DNA from: Nelumbo lutea
Lineage: Eukaryota > Streptophyta > Magnoliopsida > Proteales > Nelumbonaceae
Length of the DNA stretch: 64,000 bases
Reading direction: 5' to 3'
Assembly: GCA_022828595.1 (NCBI GenBank)
Contig: JAKGHH010000001.1
Span: 72,350,401 to 72,414,400, forward strand
In this document: positions 44,613 to 57,388 of the stretch, in pieces
Numbering within the stretch: the first letter of the stretch is position 1
Layout: every line of letters starts with the position of its first letter
The notes under the pieces: generated by a model
Databases searched by the model: none
Told to the model about the DNA's origin: nothing
The model's input: only the letters and a program-made list of their open reading frames with translations
Made by a program: the position numbers and the translations under genes

Positions 44613-46911
44613 TTAAATCTTGTATTTCATTTTCATCATTAATAAAAGTAATTTTTATTTTCATATTTATCTTTGTTTAATATTATGAATATATAACATT
44701 AGAATTGTATCAAAATGTTTTATACAAAGATTATATTTTTCTTTGAGTTTCTATAGATTTATTAATATTTATTTCTTAGTTATGACATTATAGATTGACC
44801 CATTGACCTAGAAGATTATATCGTTAACCTACCACCTAGATATGACATTGGTTTCATTTTCAGACTGGTTTTAAATTTTTTATTTAATTTATATCACTAA
44901 TAAAATAATTTTTATTCACCATACTTATTTTTTATTTATATGATTAATATATAATATTATAGTTGTGCCCAAAATTGTTTCATACTTTTTGTATTATACT
45001 ATTTTAAAAATTTTATTTTTAATTATACATCATGAGTTAACCCATTTGATCTAAAAGGTTGAACCACTAATCCGCCCCCTAGATAGAAAAATTGTTTCAT
45101 TTTCCATCGGTTTCAAGTTGTATATTCAATGTCAATCATTAATAAAATTATGTCTATCCTATCATACTTTTTTTTAATATGACAAATATATAATAATATA
45201 ATTGTGTCCATTTTTTTTAAAAAAATCTATATTTTCTATATTTTTATATTTGTTGTATTTATAAATTTTTATTATTAATTTATAACATCATGGAATTATC
45301 CATTTGACCAAAATGGTTGAAATACTTATCCACCACCTAGATGGAAAAATATGATTTAATTTCTAGGTTTATTTTAAAAATGTCAAATTTCATTGTATTA
45401 ATAATTATTGTGTATAAATTTATTAGTAAAATTTAATAGTGAGAAAGAAAAGTATTAATGTTGGATTCAATAAGAGATGATGTGATTTATTTAATGACTT
45501 AAATGTGAGACTTGACGAGAGGTAATAATTGAATGCATTTAATAGTATTATTTTAATTGTATTTTCTACTTAAATCTTGCATTCCATTTTCATCATTAAT
45601 AAAAGTAATTCTTATTTTCATATTTAATATTATGAATAAATAACATTAGAATTGTATCAAAATGCTTTATACAAAGCTTATATTTTTCTTTAAGATTCTA
45701 TATATTTTTTAATATTTATTACTTAGTTATGACATCATAGATTAACCCAATTTACCTGGAAGATTAGATCGTTGACCTACTATCTAGATATGAAAATGGT
45801 TTCATTTTCATACTAGTTTTACAATTTGCATTTAATTTATATCACTGATAAAATAATTATTATTCGTCATACTTATTTTTTATTTATATGATTAAGATAT
45901 AATATTATAGATGTAGGGGTGAGCATTCGGTTTATTCGATTAAAAACCAAATCAAATAAATTGAAATTTTTTAAAACAAAATCAAAACTGAATAATAGAA
46001 AAACTAAAATTTTCGATTTGGCTTTTAGTTATTTAAATTAAAACCAGATTTTAATAATGCATATACTATATTATATACATTATAACATATAACATATAAT
46101 ATATATTATGAAAGAAATTTTCATTATATTATATATTAATATATAAATAATATATATTATGTTATATATTATATATTGCATATGATCTCCAAAAGTTCAG
46201 TTTATTCGGTTAACCGAATTTCTAATTCTAAAAACCAAATTAACCGAAACCCTAAAAAAATAAACCAAAATTTTCAATTCAGTTTTAACTGAATTATGCT
46301 CACCCCTATAATAGATGTGCCCAAAATTGTTTTGTATTTTTTGTATTATTCTATGTTAAAAATTTTATTTTTAATTATACATCATGAATTAATCCGTTTG
46401 ACCTGAAAGGTTGAACCACTAACCTACCCCCTAGATAGGAAAATTATTTCATTTCCCATCGGTTTTAAGTTGTATATTCAGTGCCAATCATTAAAAAAAT
46501 TGTCCATCCTATCATACTTATTTTTTTAATATGAAAAATATATAATAATATAATTGTGTCCATTTTTTTTCAAAATTTCTTTATTTTCTATATTTTTTAT
46601 ATTTCTAAATTTTTATTATTCATTTGTGAGATCATGGAATTATCCATTCGACCCAAATGGTTGAATTACTTACCCACCACCTAGATGGAAAAATACGATT
46701 TCATTTCTAGGTTTATTTTAAAAATATCAAAATTCATTGTATTAATAATTATTGTGTACAAATTTATTATTAGAATTTAATAGTGAGAAACAAAAGTATT
46801 AATGTTGGATTCAATGAGAGAGGATGTGATTTATTTAATGACTTAAATGTGAGACTTAATGAAAGATAATTGAATGTATTTAATAGTATTATTTTAATTA
46901 CATTTTCTGCT
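44613..46911. repeat. 957-bp tandem duplication made of ~250-bp sub-repeats
   Basis: Copy 1 is about 44613-45570 and copy 2 about 45571-46911. For example taaatcttg...tttcatcattaataaaag recurs at 44614 and 45571. Copy 2 is longer by one inserted MITE (45914-46309). Within each copy the marker phrase (ccaccacctagatggaaaa and variants) recurs about every 245-257 bases: near 44563, 44820, 45064 and 45320. Earlier, more diverged units extend back to about 43.9 kb. This is a higher-order repeat. Confidence 0.8.
45914..46309. mobile_element. ~396-bp hAT-type MITE, TAGGGGTGAGCAT ends
   Basis: The ends TAGGGGTGAGCAT and atgctcaccccta are inverted repeats. The repeat atagatg lies on both sides (45907-45913 and 46311-46317); extended to 8 bases it matches at 7. 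The equivalent uninterrupted site in copy 1 (ttatagttgtgccc near 44957) shows the pre-insertion state. Confidence 0.8.
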
Positions 46912-47153
46912 CTTACAATGAAGGTGAACCAAATTCAATAGAATGGGTGTTGAATATGTTTGAATATTTTTTAATATGATTGTAATTTTTAATTATTTTA
47001 AATAAAAAAAAAAACAAAATGGTTGACATTATAAAAAATCATAGGGAGTGGGGATCCTCTCAAGGACAGGGATGGGAATAACCTTGTCCCCATTAGTAGG
47101 ATGGGGAGAGACTCCCAGTCCTCGCCCCACCCGTTGCCATTCCTAATAAAGAT

Positions 47154-48429
47154 TCACTCCCCATCCTTAGTCCTTGTTCTCCATCAATATCCCTATAAAT
47201 CCCCATCCCTGTCAAGACAATCTCCACCCCCAACCTAATTAGGTTAGGGAGGTTGGGGTACCTAGTAAAAAGGATAGGGTAAAACTGCCATCTCTAGGTT
47301 TAAGGAGACAGAGTAGAGAAATAAAACAGAGCTGTTGAGGAGGGATGTGAAATGAAGTAAAAACAAAAGGAGGAAAAAAAAGTAAAAGTTAAAACCCTAA
47401 ATCCCAAACCTCATAACTTGGTCTACATGGGACAAAGACATGGGTGCCATTCTTGTATATTTTTTCTTTATCTTTTACCTATTCTCCTATAAAAAAAGGA
47501 CCCCATTTAAGAAACTAAATTTTATTTGACGCATACTATATAGGGAATTGCCCACACTAACTTCAAAATAGATCCACCAATGTATATGGAGTCGATTACA
47601 AGAACCTCATTTGCCCGTTCTGATATGGTTCCATATCCATTATTAAATTAGAATGTTAAGTCATTTAACCCATGCTCTTTTTAGTCTATAACTTATTCTT
47701 CTAACCCCTTCAAATACTAGTCGAAGATTGAGTATTTATTCAAAATAAATTGACATTAAAGTTATTTTTTTCTTGATTAAAGAAAAATAGATTTTAGCAC
47801 CAAGGCCATACTTATTTTTTGGATAAATTATTTACTTGGTTATATGCACAATGTTTCTCCTCTAACACTTATCCATGTAATTGCATTTACCCATTTTTTT
47901 CCGCCAAGTAAGTATTTTTTCGGGTAAATTTCTTTGTGTTACTATTTTATATCCTTGTTTTCTTTTATTTTTAAATCCTATTTAATGGACAATTTTGTCA
48001 AGCTTGTTTTTACATTTTCCCCATGTAGGAAAAAATATTTATCTACATGGGAACAAACACAAAAAAATTGGTAAATTTTCCCCTTAACCAACTTTCCCCC
48101 AGATTAACAAAATCAAAACAACAATAAATCTAAAACCAGAAAGGAAAGAAACGAAAATGACATAGATTAAAACCTACAACCGTTAAAAGCCAACTACACT
48201 TGACTCTAGAGGAATATCCTAATTGGAAGCCTTGCTCCTGTCCTGTTGTAGGATTTCTGATAACCACAGGGGTGGGGTATCAACAAAATTTAGTTTTTGC
48301 ACAAAAGCTTTCCATGTGATCTAGCGACCAAGTGTGCAGCTGCCTAATTACCTTATCCACCAATAAAAGATGAATTTAACTTGTAAAATTGGCCTACAAT
48401 GAAGAGTGTAGTCGGAATGGTGAAAGTGG
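47154..48429. other. Intergenic with a truncated GC-rich hAT-like end
   Basis: Bases 47154-47300 continue the atccccatcc-type words and end with aactgccatctctagg, whose inverse (TAGAGATGGCAGTTTTACCC) resembles the end at 43460, so this is probably part of a second, truncated relative. From 47300 to 48429 nothing is recognised. Confidence 0.4.
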
Positions 48430-49390
48430 TTTTGGTGCTATTTGTCAAAGGTCTTTTTGGAATCTTAACGTTCATAAAAAAATTGAAGTATTCTTATTCC
48501 TCCTACTCAATGACAAACTTCCAACTAAAAGTAAGTTCATTTTTCTAGAGGCATGAATTTGAATCCCAAATGTGAACTTTGCAATGAAAATGAAACATTT
48601 AAGCATTGGTTTATTATGTGCTCCTTTACTAAGCAAATTTGGTTAAGGGTGGGATCCTTGCTGCTGATTCCAAGTTCTAATGACAATTCGATAAATGACT
48701 GGTGGTCCAGTGCTTTGAGAGTGAACTGTTTGTTATAGAAAAGTTGGCAGTATTGCTTTGGTTTATTTGGAAGAATAGAAATGACATGTGCTTTAACAAT
48801 AAATCTGCTCATCCCCAAATTATTATAGAAATGACTCTTGTTTATTGGGGAGAAATCATATCTTGTTTTTCTTCTTGTCCCAATGAGATTTCTAAAGAAT
48901 GGAATTTTATAAGATGGCACAGTCCCTATCCTAGGACTATCAAAGTTAATTATGATGCATCCTGCAAATCAAGTCGGATAGTTGGTGCTCCATTGGGTGC
49001 ATTGCTAGGGACCATATGGGTTTTATTTTGGATCTCAAAGCCTGTTATATTGGGGTCTTTTCAATTAATCAAGTTGAGGTATGGGTTGCTTGGGAGGCCA
49101 TTAATATTGCTTTGAATTTTAATGATTCCTCTATCATTATTGAATGAGACTTGAAGCTCGTGGTTGACTGCCTCAAGGAAAGAGTAAAGCCCTTGTGGAA
49201 GTTGGAAAGCATCATCAGTGAGTGTCTCTTCCTGAAGACTGAGTTTAGTTCAAACATCTCCTTCTGGCATATATATCGTGAAGCAAACCAGGTGGCTGAT
49301 TGGCTAGTGCGCAATGCTCCTTCCTATCGTCTAGCTAGTTTAGGTTCAGTCCCAAATGATCTCAATCAGATTTGTTTTTTCGATTCCTAG
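48430..49390 (+). mobile_element. LINE ORF2 remnant: zinc-binding and RNase H regions
   Basis: Frames on + read in order: LPTKSKF; a zf-RVT motif, NPKCELCNENETFKHWFIMCSF (short stretch with C-x2-C and H-x4-C-like ligands); IWKNRNDMCFNN; VNYDASCKSS (RNase H start); and finally LKLVVDCLKERVKPLWKLE and YREANQVADWLVRNAP (RNase H end). This is the usual 3' end of a plant L1-type ORF2. Stops and frameshifts separate the pieces, so it is a pseudogene. No poly(A) or target duplication was found. Confidence 0.7.
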
Positions 49391-49571
49391 GAAAGGGCTA
49401 TTCAACTTCAAAATATACACTTCTTGTTGGCAACCACATCTTTCAATATGGTTCTCACAGCGACATTCCTTTTTCTTTTAATTTTTCAGTCACATATTTC
49501 AAAGATAAATATACTAAGAGGGGTTATTAATGTTTGAAGATATAGAAACCCTCCAGGTTCTAGTATATAAC
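49391..49571. other. Short spacer between LINE remnants
   Basis: This is non-coding sequence downstream of the first LINE remnant. Nothing is recognised. Confidence 0.4.
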
Positions 49572-50383
49572 ATTTTAGTGACCCCCGGGTTTAACCCAAA
49601 GGCCTTCACAGTTTCGGGTACACCCGACTTCCTAACCTGGTGGCTAGAATGGAACCCAAACAGAAAAAAATCTCCTTGATTTCTCTTTGGCTAGAATTTT
49701 GGCCATCCTACGGGCTGAATGGGACCATAAAAATGAAGTAATTTTCAAAGGAAAGTCCCTGAACCCCCTTCAAGTCATGAGAAAAACAAATCTATATGTT
49801 CCAAACACAGAAGATCAAATCTGGTCCCAGCCTCTCCAACAATCTGCACACAATGAGTTCTCCACTCACAACCTACCCCTTGCTTCCCATACACTAGCGA
49901 TAGTTGATGGATCTTGGAACCCAACAACTAACTCAGCCTCCACAGGTTTATATATATAATCTTACACATACAATTTTTGCTTTGTAGAATAATAGCAGTG
50001 CAATGCCACCAACGCTCTGGGCAATCATCAGAGGCCTGAGATGGCTTATTCTACTCGGTATCAGCAATGTCAGATGCAAAGGAGATTTTAAACTTAGAGG
50101 AACGGTAGGAAGCATAAGATGGAAGGAGCAAACACTGATCGAGCATATCAAATCTCTGCCTCCTTTTTTGTAGATCTGAAAATTTTGTATGTAAACAGGA
50201 ATGATGTAGGCCCCCGCTCATGATATAGCAAAAAGGGTCAATGTAAATAGAACATATATTTATCCCTAGACCCCTCTCACCGAGGCACAACTCATATCTC
50301 AGTATGAGGGGTCTTCTCTTTATCCGTAATTCTGCTTTCCAATGGGTATTCTTTGCTTACAAAAAAAATATTTTAGTGACCCC
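49572..50383 (+). mobile_element. 5'-truncated LINE with 14-bp target duplication
   Basis: The body, 49586-50369, is flanked by attttagtgacccc at 49572-49585 and 50370-50383 and ends in a short A run. The frame 49687-49959 reads EWDHKNEVIFKGKSLNP and IVDGSWNPTTNSASTGL, the start of a LINE RNase H domain. Downstream, AMPPTLWAIIRGLRWLILLGI in another frame continues it. It is a second, distinct LINE insertion, about 0.8 kb. Confidence 0.75.
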
Positions 50384-50876
50384 GAAAATGACAACCCATC
50401 TTCTAATTGCCCTTCTCTAATGAATTGATTGAAATCCATGATTATGTATCGTACTGTGTCTTTCTTTTTTTTTTTTTTTTTTTTTTCTATCGTTTGAATT
50501 TGATTGATCGTTTCATCATCATCAACTAAACCCTGTCATCATGAATGATGAATCCTATTTCACAACTCCATTCTGTTCAATTCATTTTTTATTCCACCCA
50601 AATATTTTTCAGATCCTGTATCCGTATGCCCAACCCGGATCGATTTTGGGAATATTCGGCATCCAAAAGTTACCACCCAATTGGGCCCAACATGAATAAG
50701 AGATAAAGATTACACAGTGAAGTGAGTCAACCCTGCACTGTTTGTCTCAGGGTGGAAGAATAAGCAAGCCCAGCCACAACAATTATTCATTATGCCCCCC
50801 CCAAAAAAACATTTATCAGCAGTAGTCAACATGGGTTCAACACCCCTATCCGTAACAAGTCCAGAGAGATATTTGG
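50384..50876. other. MPC1 3' flank
   Basis: This contains a T-homopolymer of about 25 bases at 50464-50486 and AT-rich sequence, and presumably the 3' UTR of the minus-strand MPC1 gene. No gene is recognised. Confidence 0.45.
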
Positions 50877-53800
50877 TCAATGTTCTTTTGAGGCAGCCAT
50901 CACTTCTGTCTCGGGAAAGTAATCATGCCTGAAAGAGATTGATCAGAGCGTGTTAGAATTGCCACCTTCAACTTGAAGCAATAAACAGAAAGTCAGGTGA
51001 TGAGACAAAACAAAATGCCTCCTCCACCCCCTCAATTAAAAAAAAAAAAAACCCGATTCCCAAGGTGAAAGGTAAGGATTAAGGAATAGAGGACCATCTT
51101 CCATCCTATAAGCTGCAATTAGTGCACAATGTTTGACATATTCAAAGATGAGCACCATGAACCCAATTCTGTAGCTTACCGAATTTTGCGTGCAAGTTGG
51201 TAAAGCCCTGTGACGGCCATTGCAACGTTTACACTGAAAAGATTCCAGTTTTTCTGCAATCCAAACATGGTATACCCAAAGATCAGAACTAACTGCAAAG
51301 TGCAAACTACGTACAGAGAATGCTTCTACAAAGTAAAGAGAAAAAAAAAAGAATGGATGAGAAGCTTTCTTCCTTCATATTCACAAATCACAATAACTCA
51401 ACAAATTTGTGTTTCAAGTATATGATAAATAAGGCATTCTATATCTTTCCATTGCACTACAGATAAATGGGTAAAATTCAATAAGCTTTCACAACTAATG
51501 TTACATAAATAAAATTGAGATATTTCTATTATAATTATTTAAGGTATGACAAATTGCATGATGTGAAAGCATGCATTTTAGGTACCATTTTGTTTTTCAT
51601 CACTATTCAGGTGACACAACAAAAATATAAAATCTTGAACCCAGTTAGAAATTGATATACAATCTGAGAAGAAGCACCAGAAGCTTGAAACTTAAAAGTA
51701 CTCACAACATCCAATTTTCTAGAGGAACTTTATTTAGCCAACAATACATATTTTGTAAGAAAAAATTGGGAGGGGGGGGGAGAACTTAAGTAAATGGAAT
51801 TCCTGTGATGTAGGTCTGCATCTATTGGAATTCCCTGAACAGATATAATGATATATCCATAAGCATCAAACTTCTACTTCCAGGCATTTCAAGGGTAGAT
51901 GCTGAAGACTGACCAGCAGGGCCTGCAGTTTACTTTCAGGGTCTAGACCTAACTCAAGCATTAAAGATTGGTGCCTTGTTGTGCCATCTAAAGTGGCATT
52001 CACAGTCTAGTCAGCAACTTAGGGCAAATGCTTAACAATTGATAACCTGAATGACCAAGGCATTGTAGTAAACAACACTAATTGTGTCCTATATTCCTAC
52101 AATATATGAAGATTACCAACCATCACTTCATCCGCTGCAGGGCCACTTCCTCCTTGTGGAGTTATTTGATTGCAGTGATGCTTCCCATATAACTTAAAAG
52201 GTTTATCTTCAAGGTGGTAAACTAAAGGATTCAGCATAAGAGGAAAAACTTTTGGTCCATGTTTTCTTTTGTGGGAATTAATATTTGATAAAACAATTGA
52301 TCCTTAGAAGAGAGGTGGATTCTCTCAGATCCTATAGCTGCATAAATTATTCAGGTATATTCCTCACTCCTCTTTCTTTAACTTTACTTCTCTCATTGGA
52401 TGAAACTGACTTTTATGAAATGAATTTGTACAACCTGATCTCTTGTATGGACCCTCAGTGTACATGGTTTCTAGTGTACAGAGTTTTGTGATACAAAGAA
52501 ATATATACCATATTTTATCATGTCCAAAAGAAGTGAAAGAAGGTTTCCTTTAAGTCCATTTAGTTTGATGCTTTAGTGTGATGCATGGTAATAGCATATT
52601 GGAGAGGCCTAATGCCATTTAACTCTTTCTCGAGGTAGGTGCTATGGGAATCCTTCTACAAGGAAACTTAAGATCTCTTCACTCCCTTAATTCATAGACA
52701 TTGTTTTTAAAGATCTCTTTCTCGAGAAGGGTTGTGTCAGATTCGGAGCCAGCACTAAAACTTTTGCTAAATTCTCATGGTCATGGATCCTGATGATATG
52801 GCAAAACTGGATTCATTTGCTTTCTTTTATTCAGGGTGACTATATTCAACTTTGATTTTGTGGTATATTAACTCCAAACCAAGGTCTAACATTTGCTACA
52901 TTTATTTCTATAAAACCTTAATCAAGTTACCCAACTTTTGCTCTACCCCACCTGATTCATTCTCAGACATATTACCAGCCCAAATCCACTCTCCAATTCC
53001 TCTTAATTTCTGTCAAACTCAAATTCAGCCTTCTTAAACCCAGCAGCCATCCTAATTTTCAATCATTCACGTCATTTATTATCTGAATCCATTTCAACCC
53101 TAACTGTTTTCCCTGGAAACTTTAAAATGAGCTGGCCTAGATCATAACACTCAAGGTGGGGATTGGTTCTAAGAAAATTTATGATTTCTTTAATCAGATA
53201 TCAGACATTTGGGCACACTCTCAAGCAGTTCCCAAACATATCTCTGCATTAATACATACTTGGGTAGAACACAACCGATACCTGTAAAAAATGAAAATCT
53301 TGGAAAGAGCTATTCTTCAGAATGCACAAGAGAGTAGCAGGTAGGGCTACAATAGGGATCAATTTGTCAGAGCCCAAGTCTGAAATTCGATCTGAGTAAA
53401 GCCAGTTTTGGATCTCAAATATCTGATCCATTTATAATCAGGTTGATTTAAGAATGTATTTTTGTAAACATTGCCAATGAAAAGAACCTTGTGAAAGGGT
53501 CATAGGTACAACTCTCATGGAAGTTATTTTAACACTTTTTTAGCGATATATAATATCAAACTTATCCCTAATTCATTTTATTAACAATATAACATTCTGG
53601 TTTAATTTATTAATGGTATATATTATCCGAGTCTGAAATAAGGATATAAATCCAATGGGTAAGACTCAATTCCATCCAAATCTTAATAAGATGGTATTCT
53701 AATCTAGGTGTGTCCAATCTGAAGTCTGAAACACAATTTGTTTACAGCTACAATGGCAGGATTTTCCTGTATCTATAGGACCTTGTGCTTGGAGAGAAGT

Positions 53801-54061
53801 GGAAGAAATATCAAATAAGACAAAGAGGAACAATAGTAAACAGTGAATTTATGCAAAAATAACCAAAAAAAATCCATGGGTCCTACCTTGTCTATGTGGT
53901 GAGATATTGAACAGTTGCATAAAATTATTTGAAAGCATACCATATAAAGTAATTAAGAGGATCTCTTACTAAGGTCAATTGCTAATGCAAAACTCACCCA
54001 TGTCATGATTCATGAAGCAGAAAAAGTTACTTAACTAGTAAAGTTTTCTTTATATATATAT

Positions 54062-54102
<41 letters not shown>

Positions 54103-54428
54103 CTTATAGTGATGTGCAAGATAAGCTTTTGCTATGATAACTCTCAAATGAATAAGTGAACAAGCAAGAATAGTAGAGTCTACAGTCATGGAACAGGAGT
54201 GTGGGAACACCAATGTCACAAATATTTGTTGCAAAGATCTGAAAAGTACCAGACTACAATTTATATTAAATCTGGAAGTTTTTCCACATGATCATCCTTA
54301 CCGGTGTAATTACTGTGCTGTAGCGTGACCAGACAAATCCAGTGCATGTAACGGCTGGAAAACATAAGAAATTTATTAGGAATTCATCATTTTTTGTCAG
54401 TTGGTAATTCCAGCCACCTTGCTAACAT

Positions 54429-54460
<32 letters not shown>

Positions 54461-55857
54461 CAGAAAAACAATAAAAATGATACATACCAATTTGCTGAGG
54501 ATATGAAAGCTTTTCAGGGGGTTTAGAAAAGTCAGAAACATTTGCTATACTAATACCCCATTTAAAAGTTGGAGCCCAGAAGTGAACTGCAATTAGGAAA
54601 GTATACCATTATGCATACAAGAAGTAGCCAACAAAATTAATATTTAAATATACTGAACATAATTCATGTTCAGTATATGAAAATCTGAACTCCTAATTAA
54701 GCTGCATATCATTCAATTGAATTGCTGCATAGACCTTTATTTACATATGATGGCCTTAATAGAGAATTAAAAATGCAGTACACCCAAAAAGCATTATGTT
54801 AGATATTCTATTGAACACTTCATTAATTGTTTCATTAAACATTTTCTTAGCTCCCAACCATATATTGTCAATGTTCAATTGTCACAAACACATGGCTTAA
54901 CCAAATCACCAAGAGGAAAACATTGAAGAAGAAATAATCAATTAACAAGCATAAAAATGACCTAAGAGGAAACTTGAGTCTAACCAACTCCTTCATGTGA
55001 AATTTTTCTTAGCATATGATGCCAGTATACATCTCTGTTTTACTTGCCATTATTACCAAATTTTATTTATGGGCAGTATGATGCCTTTGTATTAAATAAT
55101 AAGTAATCGACTTAAAACTTATCAACTATTATTGACATAGAAACAGTGTCAATGTAATATATGAACAATAAAGCACAGCAGTTTACTTTTCTCTGCTTAT
55201 AGAACAAAGTATCCAATTATGTTGCACTGCTTGATCTCTGAACCTCTTAATAGTATTGTTCCTTTCCATAGATTTAGTTTCATTTTAATCCAATAGCAAT
55301 ATCTGTTATAGTATATGATTCAACCTTCCCGTACTGATAAAAAGAAATTCCTATAGAAGATATCCTATCAATTTATAACCAAATGCAATTTTGACGTTTT
55401 CTATAAGGATTGACAGATTATAGTCTATGACTTAAGATTTAATATCTCTAAAACTACTACAGTAAATATTGAGTATAAGGCTACCATTTTGACATCCTCT
55501 AAATTATGATTTTGACCATTTCGTAATTACAGGTTCATAAATCGGGAATTGTGTTCCTCATAGCTAAATATGCATAAACAACTCGCAATAAGTCGCATCC
55601 ATTCAATACAGTCAAACATGAAACCACTATAAAACCCCGCCAAAGAATTAAAGATCAACCTCGTAATCGATAAGACGAGAAAAATCATCGAAAGCTACAG
55701 TACATAGTTGAATTGATCTAGAAACAGAAGTAGGAGGTTGCCAACCAAAACAGAAAACCAGTATATTATAAGCGAATTCGACGATAAGGGGAGTCAACGA
55801 ACTGGTTTTAGGGCCGGCTGGGTGGTTCCAGAAAGCTTGAAGCTTGGAAGCCGCCAT
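50877..55857 (-). CDS. MPC1: Mitochondrial pyruvate carrier subunit 1
   Basis: Five exons on the minus strand (55803-55857, 54488-54586, 54302-54354, 51180-51253, 50877-50928) join at GT-AG sites to 110 residues ending in TGA. The protein reads MAASKLQAFWNHPAGPKT, then IHFWAPTFKWGISIAN, KPPEKLSYPQQ, WSRYSTVITPKNWNLFSVN and VTGLYQLARKIRHDY, the diagnostic order of plant MPC1. Length fits the family (about 105-115). MPC1 pairs with an MPC2-type subunit in the inner mitochondrial membrane to import pyruvate. The three hydrophobic segments expected of MPC1 fall in residues about 20-95. The family motif at the exon 1/2 join (KT-I-HFW) is restored only with the donor after base 55803, which supports the model. 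Confidence 0.95.
51254..54301 (-). other. MPC1 intron 3 (3.05 kb)
   Basis: This is AT-rich intron sequence with a (GA)n microsatellite at about 54063-54100 next to a short (TA)n. No nested gene is recognised. Open frames at 52285-53037 lack domain features. Confidence 0.6.
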
Positions 55858-56317
55858 GAAATCTCTGTTCTCTTATCTCTTTTCCCACCGTAACGATAGA
55901 AGGCCTACCAAACAAAAGTTCTAATCGCTGCCAATCTATTTTTCAGTACCCTGAATGTCGTTTCTTTTTTTTTGTTCAGTGCACATCTTCCGTTGCAACC
56001 TGCAAGTTGCAATCCCATATGAAATAACGGAATCACCAGCAATGGAAATTAAAAAAAATCCACGTAATATTTTGAATTTATTTCCACTAATGACGTGTTC
56101 GTATTTAAATGGGTCCTGTGAGAGAAAAACTTGGGCTGTCCGACAGACTAGTTCTCTAAATTGGACAGCCTGGGCTATCAAATGGGCTCTCCCCACTTAA
56201 TTAAAATCACTCCCTGTAAGTTGTAACAGCGTAGGTTTTGGATGCTTTGCAGGAAGAACCCTGTGGAAGCCAAAGATTTCTCACTTAGCAATGCATCCAG
56301 CAGAAGTAGTTTTTTTT
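55858..56317. other. MPC1 5' flank
   Basis: This is the presumed promoter and 5' UTR of the minus-strand MPC1 gene. The overlapping open frames at 55936-56200 on both strands have no recognisable features. No clear TATA box was found. Confidence 0.4.
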
Positions 56318-56520
56318 TGGGTAAAAAAAGATGAAAATCATTGAATTAACTAATTAAGAAAAGAAAATGTAGTTTTTTTTTGGTAAAAATTGATGAAAAT
56401 CATTGATTTTTGTTTGGTAAATGAAAAACATTGAATTAACTAATTAAGAAGAGATGAAAATCATTGATTTTTTGTTTGTTAAGTGAAAATCATTGGATTA
56501 ACTAATTAAGAGAGGAAAAT
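56318..56520. repeat. Degenerate tandem repeat around aatcattgaattaactaatt
   Basis: The phrase gaaaatcattgaattaactaattaaga occurs three to four times with intervening ttttgtttggtaa-type spacers, giving an irregular period of 65-90 bases. It is non-coding. Confidence 0.75.
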
Positions 56521-56697
56521 CATAATTAGAACCCATTGATACACTCCGATATTTTTTATATTTTTAGTTGTTTTTCAAAATTTTAGAAGAACCTATTTTT
56601 ATGTGATTTAATTATTGAAAAAAGTTTCTTTAAAACACATTTTTTTAATAGATTTCTTAAAAACACCTTAAAACAGGTATACCAGAAGACTCCGGAT

Positions 56698-56856
56698 ATC
56701 TTATTGGAACTTTACTCACGCCTACTCACAAAACATTACCTCCATGAATCGGAAACATTTCCCCATAATAATATGTAAAAGGGTGAGATGTTCTCCATGT
56801 GTGATTATGATGTTACGTGGATAGGTGGAATTGTCGTGGTTAGGAAATCCGGACTC
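56698..56856. mobile_element. 159-bp MITE, GACTCCGGAT family (copy 2)
   Basis: The ends GACTCCGGAT and atccggactc are inverted repeats, and the centre matches the element at 24001-24154. It is non-coding. Confidence 0.65.
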
Positions 56857-57388
56857 CTATGGGAAACTAAAAAATATAATAAGATGTATCACATATCCAT
56901 TAGTGAGCCCAACTATTTAGGGATTAGGGAGAGAATAAAAAGGTTGTTAGTTGGAATCTTTACGCACTAATTGAGACGGTTAGAGACCTTGTAAGTCCAT
57001 GTACTGCATTCACGTTGGGTCTTGTGGGGTCAATGTTGGTAGTTACGTAGAGAGTGGTTGCATTCAGTGGGATAAGTGGGTTGTTGAAGATCAAGTCTTT
57101 AGGAATTTGTTATTGTTCAAGAGTGTATTTAAGTTGTAATTCTCCTCTTGATTAGATTATTATGAGAATTATCCTTGGTAATTGAGAGTGATCTCTTTGG
57201 AGGCCTTCGTCTTCCTCAAAATAGGCGAAATTTAAGTTGCATCATATTTGGGATCGTAACCGATGCCAAACATGTATTAAAATTTTAAACCTTGAACTCA
57301 ATATGTGGCCATATTACAAAATTTGGACAGCCAAAAATTTTCCTCACAAAAGAATGAGGTTGCATATGATGAAAAATCACACTTTTTG

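Larger units (their letters stand above)
43460..47145. mobile_element. 3.69-kb non-autonomous hAT-like element with satellite interior
   Basis: The ends TAGGGATGTCAA and (inverse) TAGGAATGGCAA are flanked by a perfect 8-bp duplication, ataaagat (43452-43459 and 47146-47153). The outer 160-200 bases at each end are GC-rich (gtggggatcc, ccccgcc). Nearly all of the interior, 43750-46920, is AT-rich DNA built from an approximately 250-base repeat. No transposase coding was found. The size is far above a normal MITE. Confidence 0.75.

Noticed and set aside
48537..48920. 127-residue minus-strand open frame
   Set aside because: It lies antisense to the LINE zinc-binding and RNase H region, which has clear motifs on the plus strand.
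55936..56200. Overlapping open frames on both strands upstream of MPC1
   Set aside because: They have no recognisable domain or splice support, and their position fits promoter/5' UTR.
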